This document shows, in pieces, positions 35,417 to 46,799 of a stretch of 64,000 nucleotides of DNA. Each line of letters begins with the position of its first letter. The stretch's first letter is position 1. The translations under genes and the position numbers were made by a program. A model generated the notes under the pieces. That model was given only the letters and a program-made list of their open reading frames with translations. It searched no databases and had not been told where the DNA came from. Source of the stretch: Pyrrhosoma nymphula (taxonomy: Eukaryota; Arthropoda; Insecta; Odonata; Coenagrionidae); assembly GCA_963573305.1 (NCBI GenBank), contig OY754331.1, positions 7,350,868 through 7,414,867 of the forward strand, written 5' to 3'.

Positions 35417-35454
35417 AATATTGTGTGGATTAAAACTAAATTGTTTTCTATCAT
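35323..35454 (+). repeat. Penelope terminal repeat, downstream copy
   Basis: Plus-orientation copy of the terminal repeat, following the endonuclease. Compared with the inverted copy, the GAAA core reads GTAA and GGGTC reads GGATG, so any hammerhead here has lost its core. Confidence 0.8.
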
Positions 35455-37830
35455 GGATGTTACCAACTTCCACAAAGTTAACTCTGAAACGATTACTTAT
35501 CTTTTTTAGCCTCACTATTTTGCTATTTTTTCTCTAAATTAAATATGCTTCCATTATTGCATAGATAGAATTGGCCCATCTAAGTCACATGGCTTGTCAG
35601 AAGATTCCACATTACAAAGTGGTATGTAACAAAATGACATATTGTTATTTCAAAAGGCATAGAGAAAAATAATTTACAACAGTTTAGTTACGATACATTT
35701 TGTCAACATTCAGCATGTTAATCGACTTGGACATGCCACCTGCTCCAAAATATCAAAAATTAACCATAAAAATTTGAGTCAAAATTAAATTACGGGCGAG
35801 AATATGCTGAATAAAATTTTGATGGTAGAACAGTTGTATTAAACTTACTTTTCCTGCCATAATTGGTAATTTTTATTGGATATGGCGTAGAGAAATAAGA
35901 ATTGTATTCAGTTCTAATAATGTGGATTTATCGAAGAAGCTTTGCAATTTGTCCAAGCAAAATTATTCTTTCTCTTTCTCACCACTCTAGTTTATCATCG
36001 ATATCATTCAATTAATATATTCCACAGCGTAGTGGCGTATCTACGATTTATGTGCTTGAATCAATTGATACGAAAATTAAACCTCTTTGTTCATTTGGTT
36101 AAAATTTGATGAAATTAGAATAAGAAACTAATAAAAAAATCTAGAGAGAGTGCGGTTCCGTTTTTTAAGGGTATTTTCATATTTTATAAATTGTGAATCA
36201 ACCGAATTATACGTTTTACTGCCACTCGTACTGTTTCCAATATCTTTAGATTGCTCTCCTTACTTGGTATGTTGCCGATTAAAATATCATCATTGTAATT
36301 AGTTATATGCCTGTATAACTAATTATTGAGAGGATGATTGAAATTTAACTTGTTCTTTTACGAACCCACTTCTTCATTTAATAACATACACGACCCGGGT
36401 TTCAATGAGTAATCATCAAAATAAAAAAAAGATTGAAATTTAGTCTCTCGTAGAGGTGATTAGTTTTCTGGAACTTTTGAGAGTCATAAGATATGCCAAA
36501 ATAAATGCTCTTGGTTGGTCTTTAGTTGTTCTTTTGGGGATTTGACTATTGTTTAGGCTTAAAGGTATGGCCGATCAAACCAAATTTCCTGCTAATTTTT
36601 ATTAATCACTACATAAAAATGTGCTCATTCTTTACATTTGTTTAACTAAGAAGAAAGAACCCTGGAAGAATAAATCAAAACCCCCTTAAGAATAATTATC
36701 AATTCTAGGTTTCATTGATAATTTATTAAGTGCAATATAGTAGATTTAAATCAATAACAGATACTGCGGAACCATCAGAAGTGCTTACCAAACAATGATC
36801 AAAACGTGGCACGATCTCATAATTTGCTATACTAACCTATGTTTTAAGAATGTGGAAAGATATGGAGCATCTTCGCGAAGTTTTTCATTTTCGTTTAGCT
36901 AAAAATCGGTATTCATATCCTTCCATAAAGATCACGGAATCTCTTTGTACTTGAGGTGGTCTGTTTAGTTTTTTCTCCAGTTGATACAACCTTATCGTGG
37001 CCATTTGGTAGGAATCACCTTGTAGTGAGGAATCATAACACAATGTAAGGCGTGCCACTAATAGCCCTGAAGTTTTTCAGTAGTGTGTTGATTGAAATGT
37101 TGTTCACATGTATATTCTACTTCACTTTGAGATGCTAGGCTGATTTTCTCTATCTCCCAGAATCTTTAAAGATTTTGATGCAAGTTATCATAGTTTCTGG
37201 TAAAAATGACCTAAATGGCTGCGGTTTGGTTGACCTTGTTGGCGATTCTGTTGGCTGATATCACCCTTTCACCCTCTACCAAAGAGTAGGAGGATTTGGC
37301 GCTCCATATCCCTAATAGTTTTTCCCATTAGAAGGCCATTACAAATATTTTAGACCCAAGCAGCAAGTCTACTTTAACAGGTTGATAAAATGTTGGATCT
37401 GCGAGTTGGAACTCTTGCGGAATATTTCAGTCATGATGATTATTGAACGTCGTAAAGGCAGATTCGAGTTATTCCGGGTAAGACGGAGCAACTGATGTAA
37501 AAGAATGTAATCACGAGTGTTGGCATGAACCTCTACGCAAACGTTGTACTTTCGTGGGAGGCTTCACCAGTACCTTGGATTGCCATTGTATTCCTGCTCC
37601 TTTTTCAATCCAGCCGCTTTGTGCAGACATCGGTGATGAAATGTGACAGGGAACACGAGTCGCACAAAGCTCGATAAATATTGTAATTGGCCACGGACAT
37701 CTTGTATTTTCACCAGAGCAGTAGAAAGTAAGACCTGTTTCTGTGATCCAATCTTTAAAGAGCATTAACTGCTCAAACCTCGTTGGGTAAGCTCCCCACC
37801 GTTGCTAGGTGATGTCTTTCGTTGGTGTAA
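35455..37830. other. AT-rich stretch without a supported gene
   Basis: Contains a solitary 30-base match to the Penelope repeat at 36376-36405 (ACCCGGGTTTCA core) and a short perfect hairpin AATTAGTTATA/TATAACTAATT near 36297-36326. No coding region is recognised. Confidence 0.55.
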
Positions 37831-37871
37831 CATTTAAAACAATTGGTACGGAGGCTTCCGCGGTGATTAAT

Positions 37872-37961
37872 TGGAAAAGTATTTTCCGGGTTAAGGCCGC
37901 GTTGGTCCATTTGTCCGCCCAAATGGACCAACGCGGCCTTAACCCGGAAAATACTTTTCCA
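37872..37961. repeat. Perfect 42-bp inverted repeat
   Basis: The arms 37872-37913 and 37920-37961 are exact reverse complements over all 42 bases, including GGTTAAGGCCGCGTTGGTCC, with only six bases (TCCGCC) between them. The 14-mer CATTTAAAACAATT lies directly right of the structure and again about 40 bases left of it. Perfect arms imply a recent origin. Such a near-palindrome can form a cruciform and is typically unstable. It could be a foldback transposon end or a replication template-switch product. Confidence 0.95.
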
Positions 37962-37999
37962 TTTAAAACAATTACTTATCATACAACGATAATCTTTCT

Positions 38000-38400
38000 A
38001 TTCTACCAATAAAATAAATAAAATTTTTTCTTTCTTTATAACTTATGAAATCTTTTCATTAACAGTTGTATTTCCCTCCACATCAAAGGTTAGATATTTG
38101 CCCGTACTAACTTATATAAAATACAACACGTCACTCAATAAAAACATATTATGCATGCATCACAATATCAAGTGTATTTGTTACCTTTGTCAGTGTATCA
38201 CATTGGTTTCTTCGCCCTTTGAGCCACTGCGATAATTCCCTTTGGGAATTTCTATTTGCCTTCACGGCGCTAGATATTCACTTCACTTTTTGCACACAAA
38301 TGTATTCACTTGCACAAATAAATATCCGTTACCAATTAATTATGATTACATACATAAATGTATAGTGACTTCTTTCATGGATGTCGTCATGACACACATG
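38000..38400. other. AT-rich stretch without a supported gene
   Basis: No recognised content; short hairpin words such as ATTCCCTTTGGGAAT (38233) only. Confidence 0.5.
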
Positions 38401-39060
38401 CTTTGCGCTGATCCCTAGACTGGCTAAGGAAATCACGCAGTTAACGTCCACCGCTGTCTCGCTACAGGTACTCGGCCGTAAGGTTGACAACTCCCGGGTT
38501 ATGTCTCGGGTAGTTCCAGCTGACCTCGGCTTACTTCCTTTTTACAGTACGGCTTATACTTACCTCGTACCGTTAACCACTACTAAAGAAATACTTCTTC
38601 AGTATTCTATGACGTAATTTCACCGTAGCGAGTGGCGTCGATTCAACCTTTATCTTGGTTGATTGTTTAAACTGCCAGCCTCGTTTAGAGTAACTCGCCT
38701 GTATATATTCTCATTTTCTTCCTCCTTCTATTAGAATGTTTGCGAAGGAATTTCCCCTCGTTTCCCTTCGTGTGCAGGTGTTTTAGTAGTGTTTAATCAA
38801 TAACCAACCAAGTAACCAACTTTAAACAATAGTGTTTTAGCGGCTATCGGCTATTAATTGGTTTCAGTTTAATCACGCACTCAGGTCGTGGTCGCGTGTG
38901 CAGGTGTTATTAACTTTAAACAATAGTGTTTTGCTGCTATCGGCTATTATTTGGTTTCAGTTTGATCACGCGCTCAGTTCGTGGTTGCCGTAGCGTTGTT
39001 GTTGCTACCTCACACCTGTAATAGTGCGGAATCAAAAAAATAGAACTCACTGCACGTACG
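38400..39060. repeat. LTR-like or promoter-like stretch with 94-bp duplication
   Basis: GC-richer than its surroundings and free of open frames. It holds a TATA-like GTATATATTCTC (38700-38711) and a tandem duplication with 94-bp period: AACTTTAAACAATAGTG starts at 38818 and again at 38912, and both are followed by CTATCGGCTATTA and GGTTTCAGTTT. CGTGTGCAGGTGTT also recurs, at about 38769 and 38894. It lies just beyond the BEL/Pao gag relic, so a long terminal repeat is a natural guess. No second copy or TG/CA boundary is found in the window. Confidence 0.35.
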
Positions 39061-39169
39061 CGGTTGCTTCTTAAATATTTAAAGTCGAAATATTCAACAT
39101 GGCTTGGATGCCATGTGTTTCAATGGTCTTTAACTGACTTTTGTCGAGGCTAAATGTAAGAGACTTTGA

Positions 39170-40240
39170 TGCTTCTTATTGCAGGCGCGACAGTTGGGTG
39201 ATTGGCACTCCTTTAGGTAATGGCTCAGTAGAGAATTGAGTTGTTTGTCTGAACAAAATGAATGCGTTGTGACACACTTTATTGAGAAAAGGCATTACTC
39301 TTGTATGCTGCGTGTGGCTCGTTGAAAAAACACAAAGGTATTTTGTTAAGACGTAAGAGTGGCGATATTGCCGAATTTGCTTGTCCCTGCCGTCGAGAGG
39401 TTTTTGAACATTGACTCCAAGCCTTCCTTGATAAGGTGTCATGACCTCCTTTGAATTGCTCCTCCTTTCAAAATATCCAAGCTAAACGTCCAGAAAGGGG
39501 ATTTTCTGACGCCGAAGCTTGAAGCTTTAGCAATCTTTTCTAGTAACAGGATCTATTATTTCAAGTGTTAACTGACATTAGCCATTCATGCATCGGTGTT
39601 TGGAGTTATAATACCTTATTGGCGTTCATATAATCCAATGGTCGATCAAACAACGCTTTACGCTAAGCTGCAGGTTATTGACAGTTGGTAAATGCAATAA
39701 CTGTTTCATATGGTCTATAGCAACTTGACGTGGATTGTCATAACAGCGGAAGATTAAATTCCATGCAACATAGAAATTATTACTTTTTTCTGGCCAATTG
39801 TCTAACAGTTTATGAGATTCTGCTTTTATCGAGCTAAACTAATAATTCAATCGTTTAATGTCATCTAACGACTCGTTATTAACAATGAGACTGTTGAACG
39901 TGTTATTAAAATGTTTGAAATGAGTGACCTATCCCGCAAATATTGGCAGTTTGATAGTCGGGAGTCGTGTATCCTTTTTGTTTTCAGGTAAAGAAGGAAT
40001 GGAAGCTGAATCTGCTCCGATGTCAGACTCTCGATTCTCGGGACGAACCTTCTCCGATCCCTCCTTAATTAGAATCACTTCCCTTGATTTTACTTTATTT
40101 AGGAAAGCTTCAAAATGCTCCCCGTCTCCCGCGTGCGTTATAACGTCATAAGTGTATTTTAATTCTTCCTGAGAAATATTAAATATCTGCTGCATATCAG
40201 CCAATGCTATCATGCCAATGCAATAAAGCCAATGCTCAGG
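39170..40240 (-). pseudogene. BEL/Pao retrotransposon gag relic
   Basis: Read on the minus strand, a frame of about 94 codons (40213-39929) ends in RLPTIKLPIFAG, the hallmark start of the BEL/Pao gag core (LP.I.LP.F.G). After a frame break the homology continues with FNSLIVNNESLDDIKRLNY, LLDNWP, FYVAWNLIFRCYDNPRQVA, MKQLLHLPTVNN and a later TPMHE block. These match, in order, the conserved DUF1759-like part of Pao-type gag. Several stops and frameshifts interrupt it. Protease, reverse transcriptase and integrase are not found downstream. The family is an LTR retrotransposon; gag would form the particle. The RTE-like LINE starts on the opposite strand within about 20 bases. Confidence 0.8.
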
Positions 40241-40286
40241 AATGACGACTTTAGAGTAATTTTTTAGAGGAGGGAATGAAAGTCAG

Positions 40287-40841
40287 CGCAGGGTTGCATT
40301 CGTAATGCATAGGAAAATAGGTAGAAAAGTAGTGTTTGCAGAACAGGTGAGTGATAGGATTATAGTAGTGGAACTGACGGCAGATCCAACGAATTTAGTT
40401 ATAATCCAGGTTTATATGCCTATCTCTAATCATAAAGAGGAGGAGGAAGATGGGGTATACGATCAGTTAGAGGAAATAATTGGTACAATACCTGGGAGTA
40501 AGCACTTAGTAGTAATGGGGGATTGGAACGCGGTGGTGGGTGAAGGAAGAGATGGGCGGGAGGTGGGCGATTACGGGCTAGGAAGGAGAAACGACCGGGC
40601 CGAGAAAGCTGTGGAGTTTTGCCGTAGAAATAACCTAGTAATTACAAATACATGGTTCAGACATCATCCTCGGCGTAGGTACACTTGGAAGAAGCCGAGA
40701 GATACATATAGGTTCCAGATAGATTATATAATGGTTCGTCACATATACAGGAATAATGTTAAAAACTCGCATACCTATCCAGGAGCTGATGCAGACACAG
40801 ACCACAACTTCTTAGTCATGAAATGTCGGGTAAAAATGTAA
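40287..40841 (+). pseudogene. LINE endonuclease domain (exonuclease/endonuclease/phosphatase fold)
   Basis: A 178-codon frame starts with ATG at 40305; homology extends a few codons upstream (RVAFVMHRKIG), so this ATG is internal. Recognisable blocks are QVYMP (residues 35-39), GDWNA (72-76, with the catalytic Asp and Asn), YTWK (126-129), QIDYI (138-142) and TDHNFL (165-170), where families usually show SDH with the catalytic His. The first third of the domain, with the N-terminal Asn and the catalytic Glu, is absent, so the nuclease cannot be active. A stop follows directly. Confidence 0.9.
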
Positions 40842-41640
40842 AATATTAGAATGGGAAGGAGAGTGCGAAAGTGGAATACGGAGGCATTAACTGGGGCAAT
40901 GAAGAAGAAGTATCGAGAGAAGGTGGATGAGATAATGGGTGACGAGCATGGAGTTAAATAAGTGGAAGATGAATGGGGAAGTTTGAAAAATGGAACTGTA
41001 GAAGCGGCGAAAGCAACGGTAGGCGTAGTGAGTGCAACTAAAATTAGAAAACCGTGGATCACGAAGGAGATGATATGGGAGATGTATGAGAGAAGGAAAT
41101 GGAAGAGCGTAAACTCAGAGCTAGGTAAGAGAAAATACCGAGAATTAAATAACTGGCTTAGAAGAGAAACAAAGAAAGCAAGAGAGGCGTGGTGGAGAGT
41201 ACAGATCGACTTGTTAGAGAAATACCAAAAGAGGGAAGAGCAGATGGAAATGGATGGTGCAGAATAGAAGGAATACAGCAGATGAATGATGATCCAGGAA
41301 AGTAAAGGAACTGACGGGTGGTTATAAGGGAAGGGGAATTACAACGTTAACAGACAAGACGGGAAAGGTGATCGCAGAACCGAAAGAGATCCAGGAGAGG
41401 TGGACGGAGTATGTTGAAGAGCTATATGGTAAAGAAATAAGGCTCAATAGGTTAGATATAGAAAGGGAAGACGATATCGACAGAGATGGCATCGGACTAA
41501 GTATCCTACATAGCGAAATCGTAAGAGCTCTACGAGACATGAAAAGGAATAAGGCGGTGGGAATATATGAGATACCTGCAGAGTTTTTAAAGATCATGGA
41601 GAAGAACGGAAGAGGAAAAACTTTTTGTGCTTATTCGTAG
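40842..41640 (+). pseudogene. LINE linker and reverse-transcriptase finger region
   Basis: Pieces in shifting frames read EAAKATVGV..TKIRKPWITKE, then a basic helical stretch (ETKKAREAWWRVQ), then IQERWTEYVEELYG, and finally EIVRALRDMKRNKAVGIYEI, the first reverse-transcriptase motif (normally NKAxGxDxI; Asp here is Tyr). Stops break the frame at about 40962, 41265 and 41640. Confidence 0.85.
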
Positions 41641-42450
41641 GATTTATGAGGATGGAGTGTAGCCGGAAGACTTCGCGAAGACTATACTAATTCCTATACC
41701 ACAGAAGAGTAAGGCAAAAACGTACGAAGACTAAAGGACAATAAGCTTAATATCCCACGCGGCCAAAGTTGTTCTGAGAATTATAAACAGAAGGCTAGAG
41801 AAGAAGGCAAATGAATACCTGGGTGACGACCAGATCTGGTTTAGGAGAGGGACGGAAACGCGAGACGCTATAGCGGTGATGAGGACGCTAGTAGAAAGAA
41901 ACGTAGAGTATGGGCAGGATGTTTTTGCATACTTCGTAGATTTCGAGAAGGCGTTTGATCGGGTGGAATGGAAGAAATTAATGGGAGTTTTGGAGAAATT
42001 AGAGGTCGATTGGAGGGACAGGTGTATGATTCGGAATTTGTATATGAACCAGACGGCGCAGGTAAGGGTAGCCAATGGAGAATCGGGATTGGCCACGATA
42101 GGACGAAGAGTGTGGTAGGGGTGCCCACTATCGCCGTCGCTTATTAACGTGTATTAACGTATTAACGGGACGCATGGGGGGATGAGGAGGTAGGAATAAA
42201 GGTAGGAGGGGAGCTGATAAAATCAGTGAGATTTGCAGATGATCAAGCATTGGTTAGTCAGTCTGCCAAGGGGTTACAGTCAATGGTGAATACATTAGAG
42301 GTGCAGTGCGAAAAGTATGGGATGAAGATTAATCACAAGAAAACGAAAGTAATGAGATTTTCTAGAAGTAAGAGCAGTTTACGTATCTGGGTAGTATTTT
42401 GGATGAGAATGGGTTTAGTGTTAAGGACATCAGATGCAGAATTACGTTAG
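41641..42450 (+). pseudogene. LINE reverse-transcriptase palm
   Basis: The frame 41876-42118 holds AYFVDFEKAFDRVEW, the catalytic A block with its aspartate. Directly after a stop follows GCPLSP, the B block. The next frame (42226-42450) holds RFADDQALVSQS, the C block with the catalytic Asp-Asp pair (FADD as in LINE enzymes), and GMKINHKKTKVM, the D block. All catalytic residues are present but in separate frames. Confidence 0.92.
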
Positions 42451-42820
42451 CTAAAGAAGTATTTTCGAAGAGAAGGGAATTGATGATGGGGGGTCTGAGA
42501 GGAGACGTAAAGAAGAGACTGGTGAAAACTTTAATATGGAGCGTGGCGCTATATGGGTCGGAAACTTGGTCATTACGAAGGGAGGATGTGCGTATACTTG
42601 AGGCGTTTGAGATATGGGTTTCGAGAAAGATGGAGAAGGTTAGCTGGATGGCGAGAAAGACAAACGAGGAGGTATTGGATATAATCGGAGAGGAGAGGAA
42701 GCTTGTGGCAGGGGTTCGGAGAAGGCAGAAGAAATGGATGGAGGAGGTTTTGAGAGGAGAGGGCATGTTGAAGAGAGTGATAGAGGGGAGAACACTTGGG
42801 AAGCGTGGAAGAGGTTAGGA
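42380..42820 (+). pseudogene. LINE C-terminal domain
   Basis: The frame 42399-42818 begins inside the YLGS block and reads DENGFSVKDIRCRITLAKEV, RRELMMGGLRGDVKKRLVKT, ALYGSETW, LEAFEIWVSRKMEKVSW and TNEEVL. This is the usual thumb and C-terminal order of insect RTE-like LINEs. The last 40 or so residues seen in the 11-kb copy are missing or scrambled after GRTLGKRGRG. Confidence 0.9.
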
Positions 42821-42904
42821 ATTTTCGAGAGGACGAAATTTCGTTATCAGGACTAAATGCAAGAAAATTTTGCGGATATTGCGTTGCAGACACGCTAACT
42901 GAAG

Positions 42905-43860
42905 CATAAGTAGTTCAAGTTTTAATCTCCTTAGTAGACACTAAAACTGTATTTAAATAGTTTTTTTTTGATGGTAACTGATAGAATCACGAAATATTGG
43001 CTATGTAATTAAAATTTTAATTTAACTCACGGTGATAAGCTGTAATTGAGCACGGCGGAATGATTAATAGAAACCGTCATATAAAAAATGGAAATGAGCT
43101 GTAGAAATGAAAATAGATAAGTTTTCATGTCGATGCTTTAGTTCTATCACCTCTCACTATTATTCTTCGCCTCTTTAGCGTGTCAAAGATACATTCCACT
43201 CCTTCCTCCACGGTCGAGGCCCTCCCAGAGTCTCGGACAATTGCCTGACACGGATTGGGGCGTTTGGGTCGGGTGCTTAAACACTCGGGCCTTACCTCTT
43301 ATTTTATTAACGACTACATTTCGCGGAACAAGTTGCTCTCTGTTCGGGGTCACCCGCTCACAAAAGCCTCTCGCCATTCCGCGTAGGGCTGGCTGCTGAA
43401 TGCCTCCTTAGTCTAGTCACGTGGTCGTTACCCTAGATATTAATTAGATGAGGTGGGCGAGTGTAGCGGTGAGCTCCCTTAGGGTCCCTCCCTATAGCCC
43501 ACCTGCGCGCCCCAAGTTTTCCCGTCCTCGCCGAAGGACTGAACTGATTGACTTCGCCCCGTCCTCAATGACTTCGTGCGTTTGCGACGACATGAATTTA
43601 AAATCGCAAGTTGTTGAATTTTAACTGGTGATCAATCTTCCATTGCTATTGCCACGAGAGGGATCCACTTAAAACGTCGCAGGAGATACATATGCAATCA
43701 CTGGTCCCAATAGAGGGTCGATCGTGAAGTGACATATAGCATATCAGTGTTTGTATTGTTGTGGGTTTAATGTCATCTCATGGATCGGATGGATTGCTGC
43801 TTTATTGAACTTAACTCGAAAATATAACGTTTTGTATGAAATAGCCATGAAAGTAATTTG
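42905..43860. other. Stretch without a supported gene
   Basis: A GC-richer patch at 43190-43560 contains GAGTGTAGCGGTGAGCTC, loosely like a polymerase III A box, but no B box follows. I see nothing else. Confidence 0.5.
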
Positions 43861-43862
43861 AT

Positions 43863-44050
43863 GAAATATCTAAGGCTTCCCCGGCGTGTAGGGATATTGG
43901 TGGTTCTTCGGGTTTCCGATCGGGTCAAACTCTGCTCCATTTCTGCCCAAATGGCAGAGGGGCAGAAATGGAGAGTTTGAGGAGAGATGAGAGAAGAAAA
44001 ACCCGGTCGGAAATCCAAAGAACCACCTATATAAGTTGTATGATATTTCC
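43863..44050. repeat. Nested foldback structure
   Basis: Outer arms: GGTGGTTCTTCGGGTTTCCG (43899-43918) against CGGAAATCCAAAGAACCACC (44008-44027). Weaker pairing extends outward to ATATC/GATAT. Inner arms: CTGCTCCATTTCTGCC (about 43932-43947) against GGCAGAAATGGAGAG (43961-43975), around CAAATGG. Mismatches show it is older than the 37.9-kb hairpin. There is no coding capacity; a foldback MITE-type element is likely. Confidence 0.75.
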
Positions 44051-44387
44051 AATGATTATACTCCCGTTTATGTGTGCTGCAGTAAGGTAGTTGTAAATTA
44101 ATTCTAAAATGTCAAATGGATGTCCGGGAGGTTGAGTATTAGCATAGAGGAAGTAAATATAGAGTGGAAACGAGATAGGGAGATTCGGATATAATTTTTT
44201 AAATTATATTTTGGCCGAGAGATGGAAGAGGTGTGTCGAAGTAGCTGTATACGCTGGAACAATCGAGCTCGGCTTCAACTTCGGCACACGGACACTCAAT
44301 TCAGTGTCGCTTCATTTAAATAACGTTCTAATGATACTGTCGGTATCAGTATGTTGACTAATCGACACATAGCAACGTATGTCAAGC

Positions 44388-44452
44388 CTGTCAAGCCGTA
44401 GCCTCCGGGCAAAGGCTACGATGGCTACGGTCAAGCCGTATGTGCAAATATT
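44388..44452. repeat. Short inverted and direct repeats
   Basis: TCAAGCCGTA occurs at about 44391 and 44431. GTAGCCT and GGCTAC words form small hairpins between them. Probably a local template-switch product. Confidence 0.6.
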
Positions 44453-44459
44453 TGAATTT

Positions 44460-46790
44460 TTATTTCAAAACCGAATATAATCGTAAGGGTGAGACTAAAG
44501 AAAACATGAAATCAATGTTGTTTTTAATTTGAACTCGTAAAAAAAAAACAAAAATATTCAGAGTCTATTTGGAACCCACAGGGTTATTATCTCATTATAT
44601 TTATTGTAAATTATTCACTGAATCGTAAATGAATTATAAAGAACGACTTCTTTCTCTATATTTTTCATGATAAAGAAGATAAGGATGATTTGATAAGTTG
44701 TAGTTGTTGTGGAAAGCTCCATTGACATATTCCGCAAATACATATTAATAAAACGTCAATCATCAGCACTGCTGTTATATATCATTTAACTATATACTTA
44801 TCAACTACAACGAGTAAGAACATAAGGCCTGGTAAAATGCCCGGGGATATAGGTGTAACGAAGACGTTGTATTCATCTCATAGAGCAGGGGTCGAAAAAC
44901 TTGGAAGATGGAAGAACCAAAAACAGTGTAAAAATATTTCAAATTCCGTACGCATATTTTGAATGATTTTGATAATTTGCATTAAATTATCGTAACGTGC
45001 AATAATTATCATGAATTCATCAAATAAAGAAAATAATATTTATATGAATAAAATCATTCGAAAATTCAATTATGTTAAGTATGATAGTTTCATTTTCAAA
45101 TTTACTTCGCAGCCTTATGTCGGTTACCAAAAGTGTCGGTTACCAGCTTCACATGGCTCGCTCGCCGCTGTTTGTCGAAACCCGTCATCGACCAAATCTA
45201 AAACTTTGAACTCGAACTATACTGCCCTTAGCACATTTTTCTGATACTTTTAAACTTAATTATTTTTAAGAAGTGAGAGGACGAACAATTTTAAGCTTGC
45301 AAAACTAGTTAACTTACGCGCTATTAGTAAATGTACTAATTTTACGTTAGGTCTCATATAGCCCACGAGTCACCTCAGTTTAAAGCACATTTAGTTAATG
45401 CCATTCTATCGAGCAAGTTTCCCCATATCCAGACATAGTATAAGACATTGCAGGAAAAGGAAGAAAATAGGTGAAAACCTTAAAACTATAATGATCATTG
45501 TGTTCTGTTAGTAGAATTAAATAAACGTATTCTGCCTTCCGGGGCTTCCAATATTATGATGAGTAGTTCAGCAATCTTTCCAGATATATCCGCTGATTTT
45601 GTTTCTCCTAATTACATTACCAGCTCTGACCATCTCGCCCATAACCACATTACAATGTTTCACTTCCAACACGACGCGCCGACTAAGACTGCGGAAAAAT
45701 TGTTTGCTGCAATTCTTTTCTTATCGCTGAATGCTATTCGATTATCAAATTAAAATAGCAACGTGGTGAGACTGGGAGCCTTCATTTTACGTCCGAGGAA
45801 TCGTTCTTTCTATATTACACCAATTCCTGATGCTTTTTGCATCGTTGTGTCTCAGATAAGTTCTTCCGGCATTAATTTTGTGAAGCGTGTGAATCGAATT
45901 TACTACCAGTGACGGATGATCTTTAAAAAGTGAATTATGGTTTCCAAGAAAGTGCGTTTTTCTCCCTGTTTAATAGTGAATTAACATCACACGAGATCTT
46001 TCTATCGTCATTGGAATAGTGCAGTCAGTGAAAATTAAGATGCCATTATCAATTTAAGTGCCATTTCCACAGGGAGAACACAAGAGTGCCGTTCGAAGTT
46101 AGAAAGATCTTTCCTGTGTAACAATGATATTCATTTCTCTCAACGCTTTAATGAATAATTGTTACAAAAGCTACACTCTTTGATTACGATGAAATTGTGG
46201 TTATTCGGGGCAGATATTTCTGCTTAAAACTATATCATAGGAATTGTATACCTCTTGTCATGAATATTTCAAATATTATAAGGTTTATCATCACAGAACA
46301 GTACCTAAGGTTATTTATATTCATGAACATTTATTACAGAACATTGTGACTACATTTTTATTATTTGATCCCCAAAAACCATACTAAATTATCATTGGAC
46401 AATTATTTAACTCATGCCAATCTTAATTATATTTGCTAACATGATAATTATCCTCCGTACTATCATTAAAACTTCACGTCCCTTGACTATTGTGTTAATA
46501 AAATATATCTCTTTTAAGTATCATTTATATAATGTGACATTCATTTGTAATGAGACGTTCATTGCAATTGAACTTAAATGACATTTTCCTTAATGCTTTT
46601 TGTCATTCAGTGAATTGAATCTCTTATCTGAGAAATGTAACTCAGGCATATCTTATATATCATATAACTTAATATTCAATCCCCCATATCATTTTGATAG
46701 CTACTCCCATAAGTTTTTCTTGCTTATGTAACTACAGGTACATGAATACTTCTCTCATTCTAACTTGAAGTTGATGTATGTGTCTTTGAA
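44460..46790. other. AT-rich stretch without a supported gene
   Basis: Short frames only. I see no repeat or RNA gene. Confidence 0.55.
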
Positions 46791-46799
46791 AAATGATTA

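Larger units (their letters stand above)
34561..35454 (+). mobile_element. Penelope-like element with inverted terminal repeats
   Basis: A coding region for a GIY-YIG endonuclease (plus strand) is bracketed by inverted copies of one repeat of about 130 bases: 34561-34694 (minus orientation) and 35323-35454 (plus orientation). Shared words include TTTCTATCATGG, CCTGAAGATGGCAC, GTAAGTTGCTG, ACCTTCAACC and ACCTGTGAAATTTGTTACC. Penelope-like elements are known for such terminal repeats in direct or inverted arrangement, often from partial tandem copies. The reverse transcriptase is missing: coding starts right where the left repeat ends. A further 30-base piece of the same repeat appears alone at 36376-36405. 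Confidence 0.85.
40258..42905 (+). mobile_element. RTE-like LINE, 5'-truncated, near complete
   Basis: The longest element in the window. In order it has an apurinic-type endonuclease (first part missing), a linker, a reverse transcriptase with all catalytic blocks, and the C-terminal domain. The single expected open frame is broken into at least six pieces by stops and frameshifts. The endonuclease type is that of insect proteins often annotated as craniofacial development protein 2-like, which derives from RTE/BovB elements. I call it RTE-like but cannot fix the clade. The second copy at 11.1 kb preserves only the C-terminus. Element RNA would be copied at an endonuclease nick; this copy cannot do so. 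Confidence 0.9.
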
